DNA of 64,000 bases from an uncultured Pelagibacteraceae bacterium (lineage in GTDB: Bacteria; Pseudomonadota; Alphaproteobacteria; Pelagibacterales; Pelagibacteraceae). The notes beneath the pieces are model-generated. The model had not been told where the DNA came from and did no database searches. It saw only the letters and a list, made by a program, of their open reading frames with translations. Within the stretch, counting starts at the first letter, position 1; every line of letters starts with the position of its first letter. Location: assembly GCA_902579605.1 (NCBI GenBank), contig CACHHD010000001.1, positions 1 through 64,000 of the forward strand, in the 5' to 3' direction. Below are positions 50,570-59,530 of this stretch, piece by piece. The translations under genes were made by a program, and so were the position numbers.

Positions 50570-51264
50570 ATTTTAAAATTTGATTTTCGGCTGTCAGCTA
50601 AAAATCCCTTTACAGTATCAATTGTCATCAGTTCAAAACTTTTACCAAATGAGCCAATTTGTTGAATTATCTTTGGTGGCATCGTTATAATATTGCATTT
50701 AATCTGCTTAGCTTGAATATAATTATATGCTTCTCTTGTACTTGCCCACAAAATCTCGATGTTTCTTTTTTTTTTGGTCAAAGAAATACTTTTTTTAAAA
50801 ATCGGTAGCGGATCTTTTCCTTTATCAGACATTCGACCTGCAAATATAGATATAATTGATTTTGTATTTTTATTCAGTTTTTTATAAACTTTTTTTGTTT
50901 GTTCGAAAGTATAAACTGCAGTAATATTTAACTTGATACCATTATCACTAAGTTCTTTAATTATTTTGCCCATAAATTGACCTTTTGAATTTACAACTGG
51001 AATTTTCACGTACACATTCTTTCCCCATTTATTAATTTTATAAGCTTGTTTCAACATTTCTTTAGGATTATCCGCAAATACTTCAAATGAAATAGGTTTT
51101 TTTTTACATACTTTAAGAATTTTGAGCGAATATTTTTTGTAATCTTTGGCACCTGCTAATCTCATTAAACTTGGGTTTGTTGTAAAACCGTCAACAATAG
51201 ATTTTTTGTTAAAAAATTTTATAGTTTTAAAGTCTGCTATGTCACAAAATATCTTTGTTTTCAT
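50566..51264 (-). CDS. Transaldolase (small, FSA/TalC-like)
   Basis: 232 aa. Short-type transaldolase: DIADFKTIKFF, GFTTNPSLM, Schiff-base Lys87 in VYVKIPV, NITAVYTFEQ, SIFAGRMSDKG and ASTREAYN. It links sedoheptulose and fructose phosphates in the pentose phosphate pathway, complementing the tkt gene. Its start shares a base with the pntB stop, so it is in the same operon as the transhydrogenase genes. Confidence 0.92.
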   Translation of the reverse strand: MKTKIFCDIADFKTIKFFNKKSIVDGFTTNPSLMRLAGAKDYKKYSLKILKVCKKKPISFEVFADNPKEMLKQAYKINKWGKNVYVKIPVVNSKGQFMGKIIKELSDNGIKLNITAVYTFEQTKKVYKKLNKNTKSIISIFAGRMSDKGKDPLPIFKKSISLTKKKRNIEILWASTREAYNYIQAKQIKCNIITMPPKIIQQIGSFGKSFELMTIDTVKGFLADSRKSNFKI

Positions 51265-52664
51265 TAATCTAAATTTTTAACAATATCTTCTGTCATTTTC
51301 TTCGCATCAGCAAATAGCATTAAAGTATTATCTCTATAAAATAATTCATTATCTATTCCGGCATATCCAGGGGACAAACTTCTTTTTACAAATAAAACAG
51401 ATTTACTTTTTTCAACATCTAGCACTGGCATCCCAAATATAGGACTTTTTGGATCAGTTTTTGCAATTGGATTCGTTACATCGTTGGCCCCTATAACAAA
51501 TGCTACATCGGAATTAGCAAAATCATTATTAATATCCTCAAGTTCAAATACTTCATCATAAGGTACATTGGCTTCTGCTAGGAGTACGTTCATATGACCA
51601 GGCATTCTTCCAGCGACTGGATGAATTGCGTAAGTAACTTTAATATCTTTTTTTTTTAATTTATCTACCATTTCTCTTAGCGCATGTTGAGCTTGTGCCA
51701 CAGCCATTCCGTAACCTGGTACAATAATTACTGAAGAAGCATTCTTCATTAAAAAAGCAGCATCTTCTGCGTTACCATTTTTAACTGGTTTTTGATCTCT
51801 CTTTTCCTTATTGTCTGAGGAGCTATCAGCACCAAATCCTCCAAGTATGACACTTATGAAAGATCTATTCATCGCTTTACACATTATATAAGATAATATT
51901 GCGCCTGAAGAACCAACAAGAGCTCCGGTAATAATCAAAGCAGTATTTTCCAGAGTGAAACCGATACCAGCGGCAGCCCAGCCTGAATAAGAGTTAAGCA
52001 TAGAGATTACAACAGGCATATCTGCTCCACCTATAGGTATTATTAGTAATACACCAACTAGAAATGAAATTATTATTATTGTCCAAAAAATGTTTTCAAA
52101 TTGAGTTTTGCTTAAATAAAATACTAAGGCAAAAATTGTTATCCCCAATAGCAAATTTAAATAATGCTGTCCGTAAAAAACAATTGGCGCGCCAGACATT
52201 ATTCCTCTGAGTTTTAAAAATGCTATTATTGATCCTGAGAAAGTTATTGCACCAACCGCAGCTCCGATGGACATTTCAATTAAGCTTGCTAGTTTTATAT
52301 TTCCTACCATTCCAAGACCAAATGCTTCGGGATTTAAAAAGGCTGCAATTGCCACAAAAACTGCAGCTAATCCTACTAAACTGTGGAAACCAGCAACTAA
52401 TTCTGGCATTGCAGTCATTGGTATTTTGAATGCTATGAATGCACCTACAGCCCCTCCAATCAGTAAGAAAAAAATTACGTATATCATTGATGAAGAAAAA
52501 TTTTCTAAAGATAAAAATGTTACAACAATGGCAATTATCATTCCTGCAATACCAAAATAATTACCTTGTCTTGAAGTATCGGGAGAAGATAGTCCTCTGA
52601 GAGCAAGAATAAATAAAATCCCAGAAATTAAATAGAACATTGCTGAAAGGTTAGCTGATAACAT
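51264..52664 (-). CDS. pntB: NAD(P) transhydrogenase subunit beta
   Basis: 466 aa. About nine N-terminal helices, then the NADP-binding dIII domain: VIIVPGYGMAVAQAQHALREM, HPVAGRMPGHMNVLLAEA, GANDVTNPIA and KRSLSPGYAGIDNELF. Uses the proton gradient to make NADPH from NADH. Start shares one base with the pntA2 stop. SAR11-type oceanic heterotrophs use it for NADPH supply. Confidence 0.96.
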   Translation of the reverse strand: MLSANLSAMFYLISGILFILALRGLSSPDTSRQGNYFGIAGMIIAIVVTFLSLENFSSSMIYVIFFLLIGGAVGAFIAFKIPMTAMPELVAGFHSLVGLAAVFVAIAAFLNPEAFGLGMVGNIKLASLIEMSIGAAVGAITFSGSIIAFLKLRGIMSGAPIVFYGQHYLNLLLGITIFALVFYLSKTQFENIFWTIIIISFLVGVLLIIPIGGADMPVVISMLNSYSGWAAAGIGFTLENTALIITGALVGSSGAILSYIMCKAMNRSFISVILGGFGADSSSDNKEKRDQKPVKNGNAEDAAFLMKNASSVIIVPGYGMAVAQAQHALREMVDKLKKKDIKVTYAIHPVAGRMPGHMNVLLAEANVPYDEVFELEDINNDFANSDVAFVIGANDVTNPIAKTDPKSPIFGMPVLDVEKSKSVLFVKRSLSPGYAGIDNELFYRDNTLMLFADAKKMTEDIVKNLD

Positions 52665-52972
52665 TATTTTTTACCTTTCTTTTTTTTGTACATTTGAAGC
52701 ATTCTTTGAGTAACTAGAAAACCTCCAAAAATATTAATTGCAGCTAAAATGATAGCAACATATCCGAAAACACTAGAGTTATTAAATATATTTTCTGAAG
52801 ATCCTGCTAAAGCTGCTATGATTGCTCCAACAATTATTACAGATGAAATTGCATTAGTCACTGACATTAAAGGGGTATGTAATGAAGGCGTAACGCTCCA
52901 AACTACATAATAGCCAACAAAAATTGATAATATAAAAATACTTAGTCTAAAAATAAACGGGTCAATTTCCAT
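52664..52972 (-). CDS. pntA2: NAD(P) transhydrogenase subunit alpha part 2
   Basis: 102 aa membrane segment of the alpha chain with about three helices: FILSIFVGYYVVWSVTPSLHTPLMSVTNAIS is the recognisable core (quoted in parts: VTPSLHTPLMSVTNAIS). In alphaproteobacteria PntA is split in two genes, as here. Gap to pntA1 is 2 bp. Confidence 0.95.
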   Translation of the reverse strand: MEIDPFIFRLSIFILSIFVGYYVVWSVTPSLHTPLMSVTNAISSVIIVGAIIAALAGSSENIFNNSSVFGYVAIILAAINIFGGFLVTQRMLQMYKKKKGKK

Positions 52973-52974
52973 AA

Positions 52975-54069
52975 TTATACTTTCTTAATTAATGTCTTAT
53001 TAATTATTTCATCTTCTAAATTAATATTAAAATCCTTTTTTTCTCTACTATATAAATTCCTTAAAAAACTAAATAAATTTTTTGCATACAAATTTGAGGC
53101 GGTCAGGGGCAATCTATTCATTAAGCTCTTCACTCCTATTATTTTTATTCCCTTAAATAAATTAATTTTTCCGACCTCTGAAAAGGCAGAGTTTCCTCCT
53201 TGTTCCACTGCAAGATCGTAAATTATTGATCCTGGCTTCATTAATTGAACTAAATCTTCAGTTAAAATTCTAGGCGCCTGTTTGCCTGGAATTAGAGCAG
53301 TACAAATCACAATATCATTTTTCTTTAAGGCATCTCGCATCATGTCTGCTTGTTTTTTTTTATAATCATCGCTTGTTTCCTTCGCATATCCTCCAGATGT
53401 TTCCATGTTTTCAGATTGCTCTACTGTTAAAAATTTTCCGCCAAGACTCTCTACTTGCTCTTTAGATGCTGCTCTCACATCTGTTGCAGAAACTATTGCT
53501 CCTAATCTTTTAGCTGTAGCTATCGCTTGAAGACCCGCTACCCCTGCACCTATTACCAAAACTTTTGCTGCTGGAACTGTTCCTGCAGCTGTCATCATCA
53601 TAGGAATCGCTTTTTCAAACTCAAATATACAATCAACTACGGCCCTATAACCAGCTAAATTTGATTGAGATGATAATACGTCCATTGATTGTGCCCTGGT
53701 GATCCTAGGCAACAATTCCAATGAAAATAAATTTATCTTTTTTTTTGTAATTTCATTCAATTGTTTTTGGTTTTTTGTGGGATTGAGCATACCAATTATA
53801 ATAGTATTTTCTTTAAGATTTTTAATTTCACTATCTGTAGGACAATTTACTTTAATTAATAGTGAACTAGATTTAATAACTTCATCAGAGTTTTCTTTAA
53901 TTTCAACTCCGACATTTGTGTATTCTTTATCTTCTATTCCTAGATGGGTAGCATAATTTTTTTCAATAAATACTTTTAACCCTAATCCAATAATATTTTT
54001 AGAGGTTTCTGGAGTTAAAGAAACTCTTTTTTCTACTGCTAAGTCTTCTTTTGTTGAACCAACAATCAT
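52975..54069 (-). CDS. pntA1: NAD(P) transhydrogenase subunit alpha part 1
   Basis: 364 aa soluble NAD-binding dI domain (AlaDH/PNT fold). KRVSLTPETSKNI, MLNPTKNQ, SLELLPRITRAQSMDVLSSQ, GAGVAGLQAIATAKRLGA and DLAVEQGGN are family landmarks. Pairs with PntA2 and PntB in the inner membrane. The tiny oxidase subunit IV gene is directly upstream. Confidence 0.96.
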   Translation of the reverse strand: MIVGSTKEDLAVEKRVSLTPETSKNIIGLGLKVFIEKNYATHLGIEDKEYTNVGVEIKENSDEVIKSSSLLIKVNCPTDSEIKNLKENTIIIGMLNPTKNQKQLNEITKKKINLFSLELLPRITRAQSMDVLSSQSNLAGYRAVVDCIFEFEKAIPMMMTAAGTVPAAKVLVIGAGVAGLQAIATAKRLGAIVSATDVRAASKEQVESLGGKFLTVEQSENMETSGGYAKETSDDYKKKQADMMRDALKKNDIVICTALIPGKQAPRILTEDLVQLMKPGSIIYDLAVEQGGNSAFSEVGKINLFKGIKIIGVKSLMNRLPLTASNLYAKNLFSFLRNLYSREKKDFNINLEDEIINKTLIKKV

Positions 54070-54084
54070 AAAATTTCAATTATT

Positions 54085-54195
54085 TTAAAGTAAAGTTATA
54101 GCAAGAATCACCAGAATAGCTATTACCGCTATCGTCCCCCAAAGTACAAATTTGGTAAAGCCTTCCCAGGTACTTTTGTGATTGTTGTCATTCAT
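54085..54195 (-). CDS. aa3-type cytochrome c oxidase subunit IV (36 aa)
   Basis: A 36-residue frame: hydrophilic N-terminus with His/Asp, then WEGFTKFVLWG and one helix of about 18 residues ending in ITLL. This matches the small bacterial aa3 oxidase subunit IV (typically ~44 aa, with FEGFIKFTTW), which in alphaproteobacteria often sits directly upstream of pntA. Short and easily missed by gene callers. Start ATG at 54195. Confidence 0.78.
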   Translation of the reverse strand: MNDNNHKSTWEGFTKFVLWGTIAVIAILVILAITLL

Positions 54196-54202
54196 AAAAT
54201 TA

Positions 54203-54328
54203 TTAACCTTGGCGAGCTTTAAACTTTGGGTTTTTTTTATTGATTATATAGACCTTACCACGTCTCTTAACTAATTTAGAATTAAGATCTCTTTTTTTTA
54301 ATGATTTAAGTGAACTTGCTACTTTCAT
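54203..54328 (-). CDS. rpmJ: 50S ribosomal protein L36
   Basis: 41 aa: [28 protein letters not shown] and the invariant end NPKFKARQG. This is the proteobacterial longer form; the single cysteine common in this form is absent (LNSKL in place of a DCQ-type motif), so no zinc site. Starts 8 bp after the 5S gene on the same strand, suggesting co-transcription. Confidence 0.93.
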   Translation of the reverse strand: MKVASSLKSLKKRDLNSKLVKRRGKVYIINKKNPKFKARQG

Positions 54329-54335
54329 AATTTAT

Positions 54336-54454
54336 AAGCCTGGCAACGACCTACTCTCCCGTGCCTTAAGACAAAGTACCATCGGCGCTGAAGGACTTGA
54401 CTTCCGAGTTCGGAATGGAATCGGGTATTGCCCCTTCGCAATAATTACCAGGCA
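54336..54454 (-). rRNA. rrf: 5S rRNA, separated from 16S-23S
   Basis: On the minus strand: TGCCTGG at the 5' end pairs with GCCAGGC at the 3' end. Conserved internal blocks are present: CCCGATTCCATTCCGAAC, CTCGGAAGT, CGCCGATGG and GGGAGAGTAGG. No 23S or tRNA precedes it; the gene to its right is an O-antigen ligase. This fits the SAR11 arrangement in which HVR2 separates 23S from 5S. Ends are approximate by one or two bases. Confidence 0.93.
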
Positions 54455-54458
54455 GAGT

Positions 54459-54487
54459 TTTATATTATTTTATAAGTTACTTGTAAA
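54459..54487 (-). promoter_or_regulatory. Probable sigma-70 promoter for 5S rRNA
   Basis: On the minus strand, TTTACA, 17 bp, TATAAA, then 4 bases to the mature 5S end. Spacing is ideal and the position places the start at or near the 5S 5' end. It would let 5S be transcribed independently of the distant rRNA operon and possibly drive rpmJ and pnt. Confidence 0.55.
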
Positions 54488-54523
54488 TAGACCAAAAAAG
54501 ATTTTTGAGCAAAAAAAACGCTA

Positions 54524-55918
54524 TTATTTATCCCTTTGATATCTTATTTCGTTTAATCCTATCAAAAAACCTAAAATTAAAAATGTATAAGCTGAGTTAT
54601 ATGTTGAAAAAAAGCTTCCTGTGCTTTTGAATGGAAAAAAATTTATAATTACAGACAATATTACAGCTAAATAAATCCAATTAGATAAATTATTTTTTCT
54701 ACCATCCCCTTTAAGATATTCTCTGTAAACTTTATAAACTAATATTAAAACTGGAAATATTAACAAAGCAAGTCCAATTAAACCCGAGTCATTAGTAATA
54801 TCCAAAAAGAAATTATGAGGGTGACTCTCACAAACTCTATTAGGTAAATGCATTTTTTCTGAACAATTATTTCTAAAAGATTTTATGCCTTTTCCAATTA
54901 GGGGCTTATCTTTAATTAAATCTATAGAAGTAATAAATATTTGTATATGTCCAGTAAAAAAAGGTAGATGAGTATAATTTTCTTTATTTTCTAACTCCGT
55001 AATATTGCTAAAAATCAATCCAGAATTCTTATATTTTTCTAATTGTGGGTACTCTTTTTTTACTTCATTAAGAATTGTTATTGGATTAGGAACACCGGCA
55101 AAAAAAGTTTTAAACCTTTTGTTAATCATTTCTGATTTATAAATAATTGAAATCCCTATAATTAAAATTAAAAAACTTAAGATGAAAAAAATCTTTTTAT
55201 GTTCTTTTTTTTTAATTATAATTGCTAACAATGTTACAAACACTATTAACATGATGATTGGCATTCTATTACCCGCGAGAAATAATGAAATTAAAAATAA
55301 AATTAAAGATACAATAAAAGCAAAAAACAAATAAAATTTTTTTTGATTTTTCAATAAAATTGGAATGGCAAATATTCCTAGAGTTAAGAACATCAATAAA
55401 AAACCTCCTGCTATTAACTCTTTTCCAAAAAAACCAGTATAATAAATCATTGTATGTCTAATTTTAAAAAAGACAATTGGCAGATTTCCAATTATATTTT
55501 TACCAAAAAAAAATTGAAGAAAAATATCAATTGAAACAAAAGATGTTATTAAAAAACAAGAAATCAAAAAATAATTTAAATTTATAATTTTTTTTGTAAT
55601 CATAGTTTTTATTACAATCAATAATAATAAAAATCTAAAATATAATATTGATTTAAACCAGTCAGAGTAGTTTTCAACAGAGTAGAATTGGATTAAAGTC
55701 GACGCAAGTAAAAATAAGAAAAAAGAGCATATTAAATAAATTAATATTTTGTCATTCCATAAAAATAACTCTTTGTTGAATAATAAAATACCTATTAAAG
55801 AAATAAGCAGTATAAAAATATTTGTAGCTAAATTTCCTAAAATAAATGTAGCTGGAAAAATGTACACTAACACTGGCAAAAAATTTGTTAAAATATTGTT
55901 TATTTTATTCATTCTCAA
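54524..55918 (-). CDS. O-antigen ligase/polymerase family protein (Wzy_C)
   Basis: 464 aa, about 12 membrane helices. The Wzy_C signature has FLAGNRMPIIMLIVFV in the central helix pair; the large periplasmic loop holds HPHNFFLDITNDSGLIGLAL with the conserved His, and PLIGKGIKSFRNNC. It ligates polysaccharide to lipid A core or polymerises repeats. First gene beyond the 5S rRNA, opening the surface-polysaccharide block. Confidence 0.88.
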   Translation of the reverse strand: MRMNKINNILTNFLPVLVYIFPATFILGNLATNIFILLISLIGILLFNKELFLWNDKILIYLICSFFLFLLASTLIQFYSVENYSDWFKSILYFRFLLLLIVIKTMITKKIINLNYFLISCFLITSFVSIDIFLQFFFGKNIIGNLPIVFFKIRHTMIYYTGFFGKELIAGGFLLMFLTLGIFAIPILLKNQKKFYLFFAFIVSLILFLISLFLAGNRMPIIMLIVFVTLLAIIIKKKEHKKIFFILSFLILIIGISIIYKSEMINKRFKTFFAGVPNPITILNEVKKEYPQLEKYKNSGLIFSNITELENKENYTHLPFFTGHIQIFITSIDLIKDKPLIGKGIKSFRNNCSEKMHLPNRVCESHPHNFFLDITNDSGLIGLALLIFPVLILVYKVYREYLKGDGRKNNLSNWIYLAVILSVIINFFPFKSTGSFFSTYNSAYTFLILGFLIGLNEIRYQRDK

Positions 55919-55975
55919 AATTTTCGTTTATATGAACTTTTAAAATGTTGTATCATTAATTGTTAGAAATTTTAA

Positions 55976-56050
55976 GGGTGTGTAGTTCAGTGGTAGAACG
56001 CTACGTTGACATCGTAGAGGTCATAAGTTCAATTCTTATCACACCCACCA
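55976..56050 (+). tRNA. tRNA-Val (GAC)
   Basis: 75 nt with encoded CCA. Acceptor GGGTGTG/CACACCC, D arm GTTC/GAAC, anticodon stem CTACG/CGTAG with loop TTGACAT (anticodon GAC), T arm ATAAG TTCAATT CTTAT. It lies on the + strand, opposite all surrounding polysaccharide genes, and ends 10 bp from the stop of the epimerase gene. Confidence 0.96.
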
Positions 56051-56060
56051 AATTTAATAT

Positions 56061-56963
56061 TTAGGCATTTTGTTTATAAAATTTAATCGTTTTATCTAAA
56101 CCTTTTTTCAAAGAAAATTTTGGTTTTAATAAGAGTTTTTTTGATATCTTTTTTAAGTTTGGAAAGTATTCCATAACCTCATCATTTCTCATTTTCATTT
56201 TACCAAATTCCGGATGTCCTTTTTTTATTTTATTTCTAATCATTGTAATTACTTCCCTTACTTTGACAGGGTTATTTGAGCCAATATTAAAAACTCCGTT
56301 AATTTTTTTTTTGGATAAAATTATTTTTTTTATCAGATTAGTCAAATCATCTACGAATAGAAAATCCCTAATTTGTAAACCTGATGAACATTTGAATTTT
56401 CTATTTTTAAGACAAGCTGCTATAGTAATTGGTATTAGTCTGTTAGTGCTCTGATTAGGACCATATATCTGGTACAACCTTAAAACGATCGCAGGAAAAC
56501 TAAATTTTTTTTGTGTTCTTAAAATGTATTCAGTAGATTTTAGTTTAGATTTTCCATATGTGGCTATGGGCCGACACTTTGATCTTTCATTATGGGGAGA
56601 GTTTTGTCTTCCGTATTCTAAACTACTTCCAATTTGAATGAATAATTTTATATTTTTTGAACGATAATAATCAACTAAATTTTTACATCCATAAAAATGA
56701 CTTTTTAAAGTTTTAATTTTATTAGAGTGATCTACGTAACCTGCGAGATTTATAACAAAATCAATTTTAAAAGAATTTAATTTATTAATTAAAGATTTTT
56801 TTTTGATTATATCACATTTAATATAATTTATACCTGCAATTTTTCTAATTTTTTTAGGTCTATTTGAAGATATAGAAATGATATTAAAATCTTTTTTTAA
56901 TTTTGTAATTAGATGAAATCCTATAAAGCCAGTCCCCCCAGCAATTAAAATATTTTTTTTCAT
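56061..56963 (-). CDS. NAD-dependent epimerase/dehydratase (nucleotide sugar)
   Basis: 300 aa extended SDR. Nucleotide-binding GGTGFIGFHLI, catalytic YGKSK (Tyr-x-x-x-Lys) near 147-151, and FLFVDDLTNLIKKI. The gene follows a CDP-glucose pathway (RfbF, RfbG) in the same direction, so a CDP-sugar reductase or epimerase acting after RfbG is likely. The specific product is not readable from sequence. Confidence 0.85.
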   Translation of the reverse strand: MKKNILIAGGTGFIGFHLITKLKKDFNIISISSNRPKKIRKIAGINYIKCDIIKKKSLINKLNSFKIDFVINLAGYVDHSNKIKTLKSHFYGCKNLVDYYRSKNIKLFIQIGSSLEYGRQNSPHNERSKCRPIATYGKSKLKSTEYILRTQKKFSFPAIVLRLYQIYGPNQSTNRLIPITIAACLKNRKFKCSSGLQIRDFLFVDDLTNLIKKIILSKKKINGVFNIGSNNPVKVREVITMIRNKIKKGHPEFGKMKMRNDEVMEYFPNLKKISKKLLLKPKFSLKKGLDKTIKFYKQNA

Positions 56964-56964
56964 T

Positions 56965-57648
56965 TCAATTTTTTTTTAATTTTTTTTCAAGAATTTCTTT
57001 GTCTCTTACGGTATCAACACATTGCCAAAAGTCATAATGTTTGAAAGCTACAAGTTGTTTTTTTTTGCTTATGTTTTCCATCGGTTCTCTTTCCAAAAAA
57101 GTATTGTCTCCTTTTAAATATTTAAAAATTTCAGGTTCTACTACAAAAAATCCTCCATTTATCCACCCCGAATCTGTTTTTGATTTTTCCTTAAAATAAG
57201 AAACCTTATTTCCCTTTAGTTTGATGGCTCCAAATCTAGCTGGAGGTCTTACAGCGGTTAAAGTTAAAATTTTGTTATTCAGTTGATGGAACTTTATTAA
57301 TTTTTTAAGATTTACATTTGAAACACCGTCTCCATAGGTAAGCAAAAAGGTGTCTTTTTCTAAATACTTTTTTAATCTTTTTAGACGACCTCCAGTCATT
57401 GTTTTTTGACCAGTTTCAATTAAATTAATGTTCCATCCTAAATTTTTTTTGTTTTTAAAATATTTTTTAATAATCTCTCCTTTGTAACCAATAGCAATGT
57501 AAAAATCTTTAAATCCATATTTTGCATAATGTTCCATTATTAATAATATTAATGGTTTATTATTTATTTTTATCATTGGTTTCGGAATTGTTTTTGTATA
57601 CTCAGAAATTCTTGTGCCAAAACCACCTGCTAAAATTACTACTTTCAT
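56965..57648 (-). CDS. rfbF: Glucose-1-phosphate cytidylyltransferase-like (RfbF)
   Basis: 227 aa, shorter than typical RfbF (about 257). Opens KVVILAGGFGTRISEYT and continues PKPMIKINNKPLI, FLLTYGDGVSNVN and ARFGAIKLKGNKV. Makes CDP-glucose from CTP and glucose 1-phosphate. Next to RfbG (CDP-glucose 4,6-dehydratase), which supports the cytidylyl assignment over UDP or dTDP enzymes. The insert that marks some RfbF proteins is reduced. Confidence 0.85.
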   Translation of the reverse strand: MKVVILAGGFGTRISEYTKTIPKPMIKINNKPLILLIMEHYAKYGFKDFYIAIGYKGEIIKKYFKNKKNLGWNINLIETGQKTMTGGRLKRLKKYLEKDTFLLTYGDGVSNVNLKKLIKFHQLNNKILTLTAVRPPARFGAIKLKGNKVSYFKEKSKTDSGWINGGFFVVEPEIFKYLKGDNTFLEREPMENISKKKQLVAFKHYDFWQCVDTVRDKEILEKKLKKN

Positions 57649-57664
57649 GTTACTATTTTTTCAA

Positions 57665-58411
57665 TTAAAGTTGATAAAGTTGAGTATTTAAAAAACCTTC
57701 AATAGATTTAGAGTAAACTTTACAAATATTTTGTTCATGTTTAAATTGTAGGTTAAATGGTGCTTTAGTCAAATCTACAGCACTTTTAAATTTAAGTCTT
57801 ATGTTTGGGCCTGATACAATATCGTGATTGGCTAAAAAATTAATTTCGTTTGGATAGTGTTCGGTAACTAGTAAGTATTTAAATTTTCCCTCAATTTGCT
57901 GAAGGAAATTATTTATCATCTTATTTGAAAGATGCTGTAATACACACCGTATAATACAGACATCTGCTTTTGGTAATTCATCTTTGGTAATGTCTAAAAC
58001 CATAAATTTTAATTTTTTATCAACAAATTTCTTTTTATTTAACTCAATTAAATCCTCAAAAATATCGCAGGCAATAAAACTATTGGAGAATTTGACTAGA
58101 TTAGATGATACTTTAAAATCACCACAGCCCAATTCAATTATATCTGGAGCTCTATCTAAAGATTTGAGAAAATTTTTCGTTTTTATAAGATACTCAGATA
58201 TGAACTCTGATTTATGGGATCCAAGACCTGAGTAAAATGTGAAATTTTTTTTTTCATCTTCAGGTGTCCATAACTTGTCATTGTAAATAGTTTCAAAAGT
58301 TTCCTTCAAAGAAAGTTTTTTAAATTTTTGAAACTCAATTTTGTCCCTTATATTTTTTATAAAACTGATGATAAAATTTGGAATTATGCTTTTGATAATT
58401 TTTTTATACAT
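57665..58411 (-). CDS. SAM-dependent methyltransferase
   Basis: 248 aa class I methyltransferase. Motif I is DIIELGCGDFKVSSNLVK, followed by FIACDIFEDLIELNKKK, and motif IV-like ADVCIIRCVLQHLSNKMI. It lies between the CDP-glucose synthesis genes, so it probably methylates a CDP-sugar or the finished sugar. Precise target unknown. Confidence 0.82.
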   Translation of the reverse strand: MYKKIIKSIIPNFIISFIKNIRDKIEFQKFKKLSLKETFETIYNDKLWTPEDEKKNFTFYSGLGSHKSEFISEYLIKTKNFLKSLDRAPDIIELGCGDFKVSSNLVKFSNSFIACDIFEDLIELNKKKFVDKKLKFMVLDITKDELPKADVCIIRCVLQHLSNKMINNFLQQIEGKFKYLLVTEHYPNEINFLANHDIVSGPNIRLKFKSAVDLTKAPFNLQFKHEQNICKVYSKSIEGFLNTQLYQL

Positions 58412-58429
58412 TTAATATTTTAATAGGGT

Positions 58430-59512
58430 TTAAAATAATTTTTTCAATTTTTTTTCGTAAAATAAGATTTGATTTTTTGATAATAAATAACATTTTTTTT
58501 TACCAATATAATATTGTTTATACCATAACGATGTAAGCTCCACTGTCTTATTAAAGTTTAAAATTGGTTCCCATTTTAGTATTTTTTTAGCTTTGAAAGA
58601 ATTTAGTTTTAGTAATTTTGACTCTTTTTTTCTTCCTTTTTCTCTCTTAATTTGCCACTTAACTTTTGACCAATTTTTTCTCATTTCTTTTACCAATTCT
58701 TTGACACTTTTATTTTGATTTATTCGGGGGCCAAAATTAAATACTTCTCCATTAATTTTTTTACTATATTTTTTTCCTAAAACTGCACATTGTAAATATC
58801 CCCTTATGACCTCGAGAACATGTTGCCAGGGACGAGTTGAATTAGGGTTCCTAATTTTTACAACTTTATTTTTTGACCATGATTTTACACAGTCCGGAAT
58901 TACTCTATCTTTTGACCAATCCCCTCCCCCAATAACATTTCCTGCCCTAGCTATATTTATTGAAAGATTTTTTTTAAATTTAATAATTGATTTATAATAC
59001 GAATTAATGATTAATTCAGCAGCTCCCTTTGAGCCACTATAAGGATCATCACCTCCTAGCAGATCATCTTCTTTGTAGCCTCTATTTATTTCTAAGTTCT
59101 TATAACTTTTATCACTAGTTATTATCACAGCATGGCATCTTTTTTTAAGTATTAATAAAGCATTTAAAATATTTAAAGTGCCTATAGTATTACTCGAGAA
59201 TGTTTCTAATGGTTTTTCAAAAGACCTTTTAACTAAAGACTGAGCAGCAAGATGAAATACATAATCTGGTTGAATTTTAGTAAAAACTTTTTTTAATTTT
59301 TTTAAATTTCTAATATCAACATTATAATTTTTCATATTTTTTTTTAAATTAAGATTTTTAAAATGTGAAGGTTCGCTTACATAACTATTTGAAATGCCAA
59401 ATACTCTTGCTCCAGATAAAATACACCATAGTGTCAACCAAGATCCTTTAAATCCTGTATGCCCAGTTATTATTACTTTTTTGTTTAATAAATATTTTTT
59501 AAAGAGTGACAT
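58430..59512 (-). CDS. rfbG: CDP-glucose 4,6-dehydratase
   Basis: 360 aa SDR enzyme that makes CDP-4-keto-6-deoxyglucose. Diagnostic opening GHTGFKGSWLTLWCILSGA with the FKGSWL variant of the Rossmann loop, then FHLAAQSLVKRSF, YSGSKGAAELI (Tyr-x-x-x-Lys) and RAGNVIGGGDWSKDRVIPDC. Expected length. It is the branch point to CDP-3,6-dideoxyhexoses and branched sugars. Confidence 0.92.
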   Translation of the reverse strand: MSLFKKYLLNKKVIITGHTGFKGSWLTLWCILSGARVFGISNSYVSEPSHFKNLNLKKNMKNYNVDIRNLKKLKKVFTKIQPDYVFHLAAQSLVKRSFEKPLETFSSNTIGTLNILNALLILKKRCHAVIITSDKSYKNLEINRGYKEDDLLGGDDPYSGSKGAAELIINSYYKSIIKFKKNLSINIARAGNVIGGGDWSKDRVIPDCVKSWSKNKVVKIRNPNSTRPWQHVLEVIRGYLQCAVLGKKYSKKINGEVFNFGPRINQNKSVKELVKEMRKNWSKVKWQIKREKGRKKESKLLKLNSFKAKKILKWEPILNFNKTVELTSLWYKQYYIGKKKCYLLSKNQILFYEKKLKKLF

Positions 59513-59530
59513 ATATTTGTTAAAATTAAT

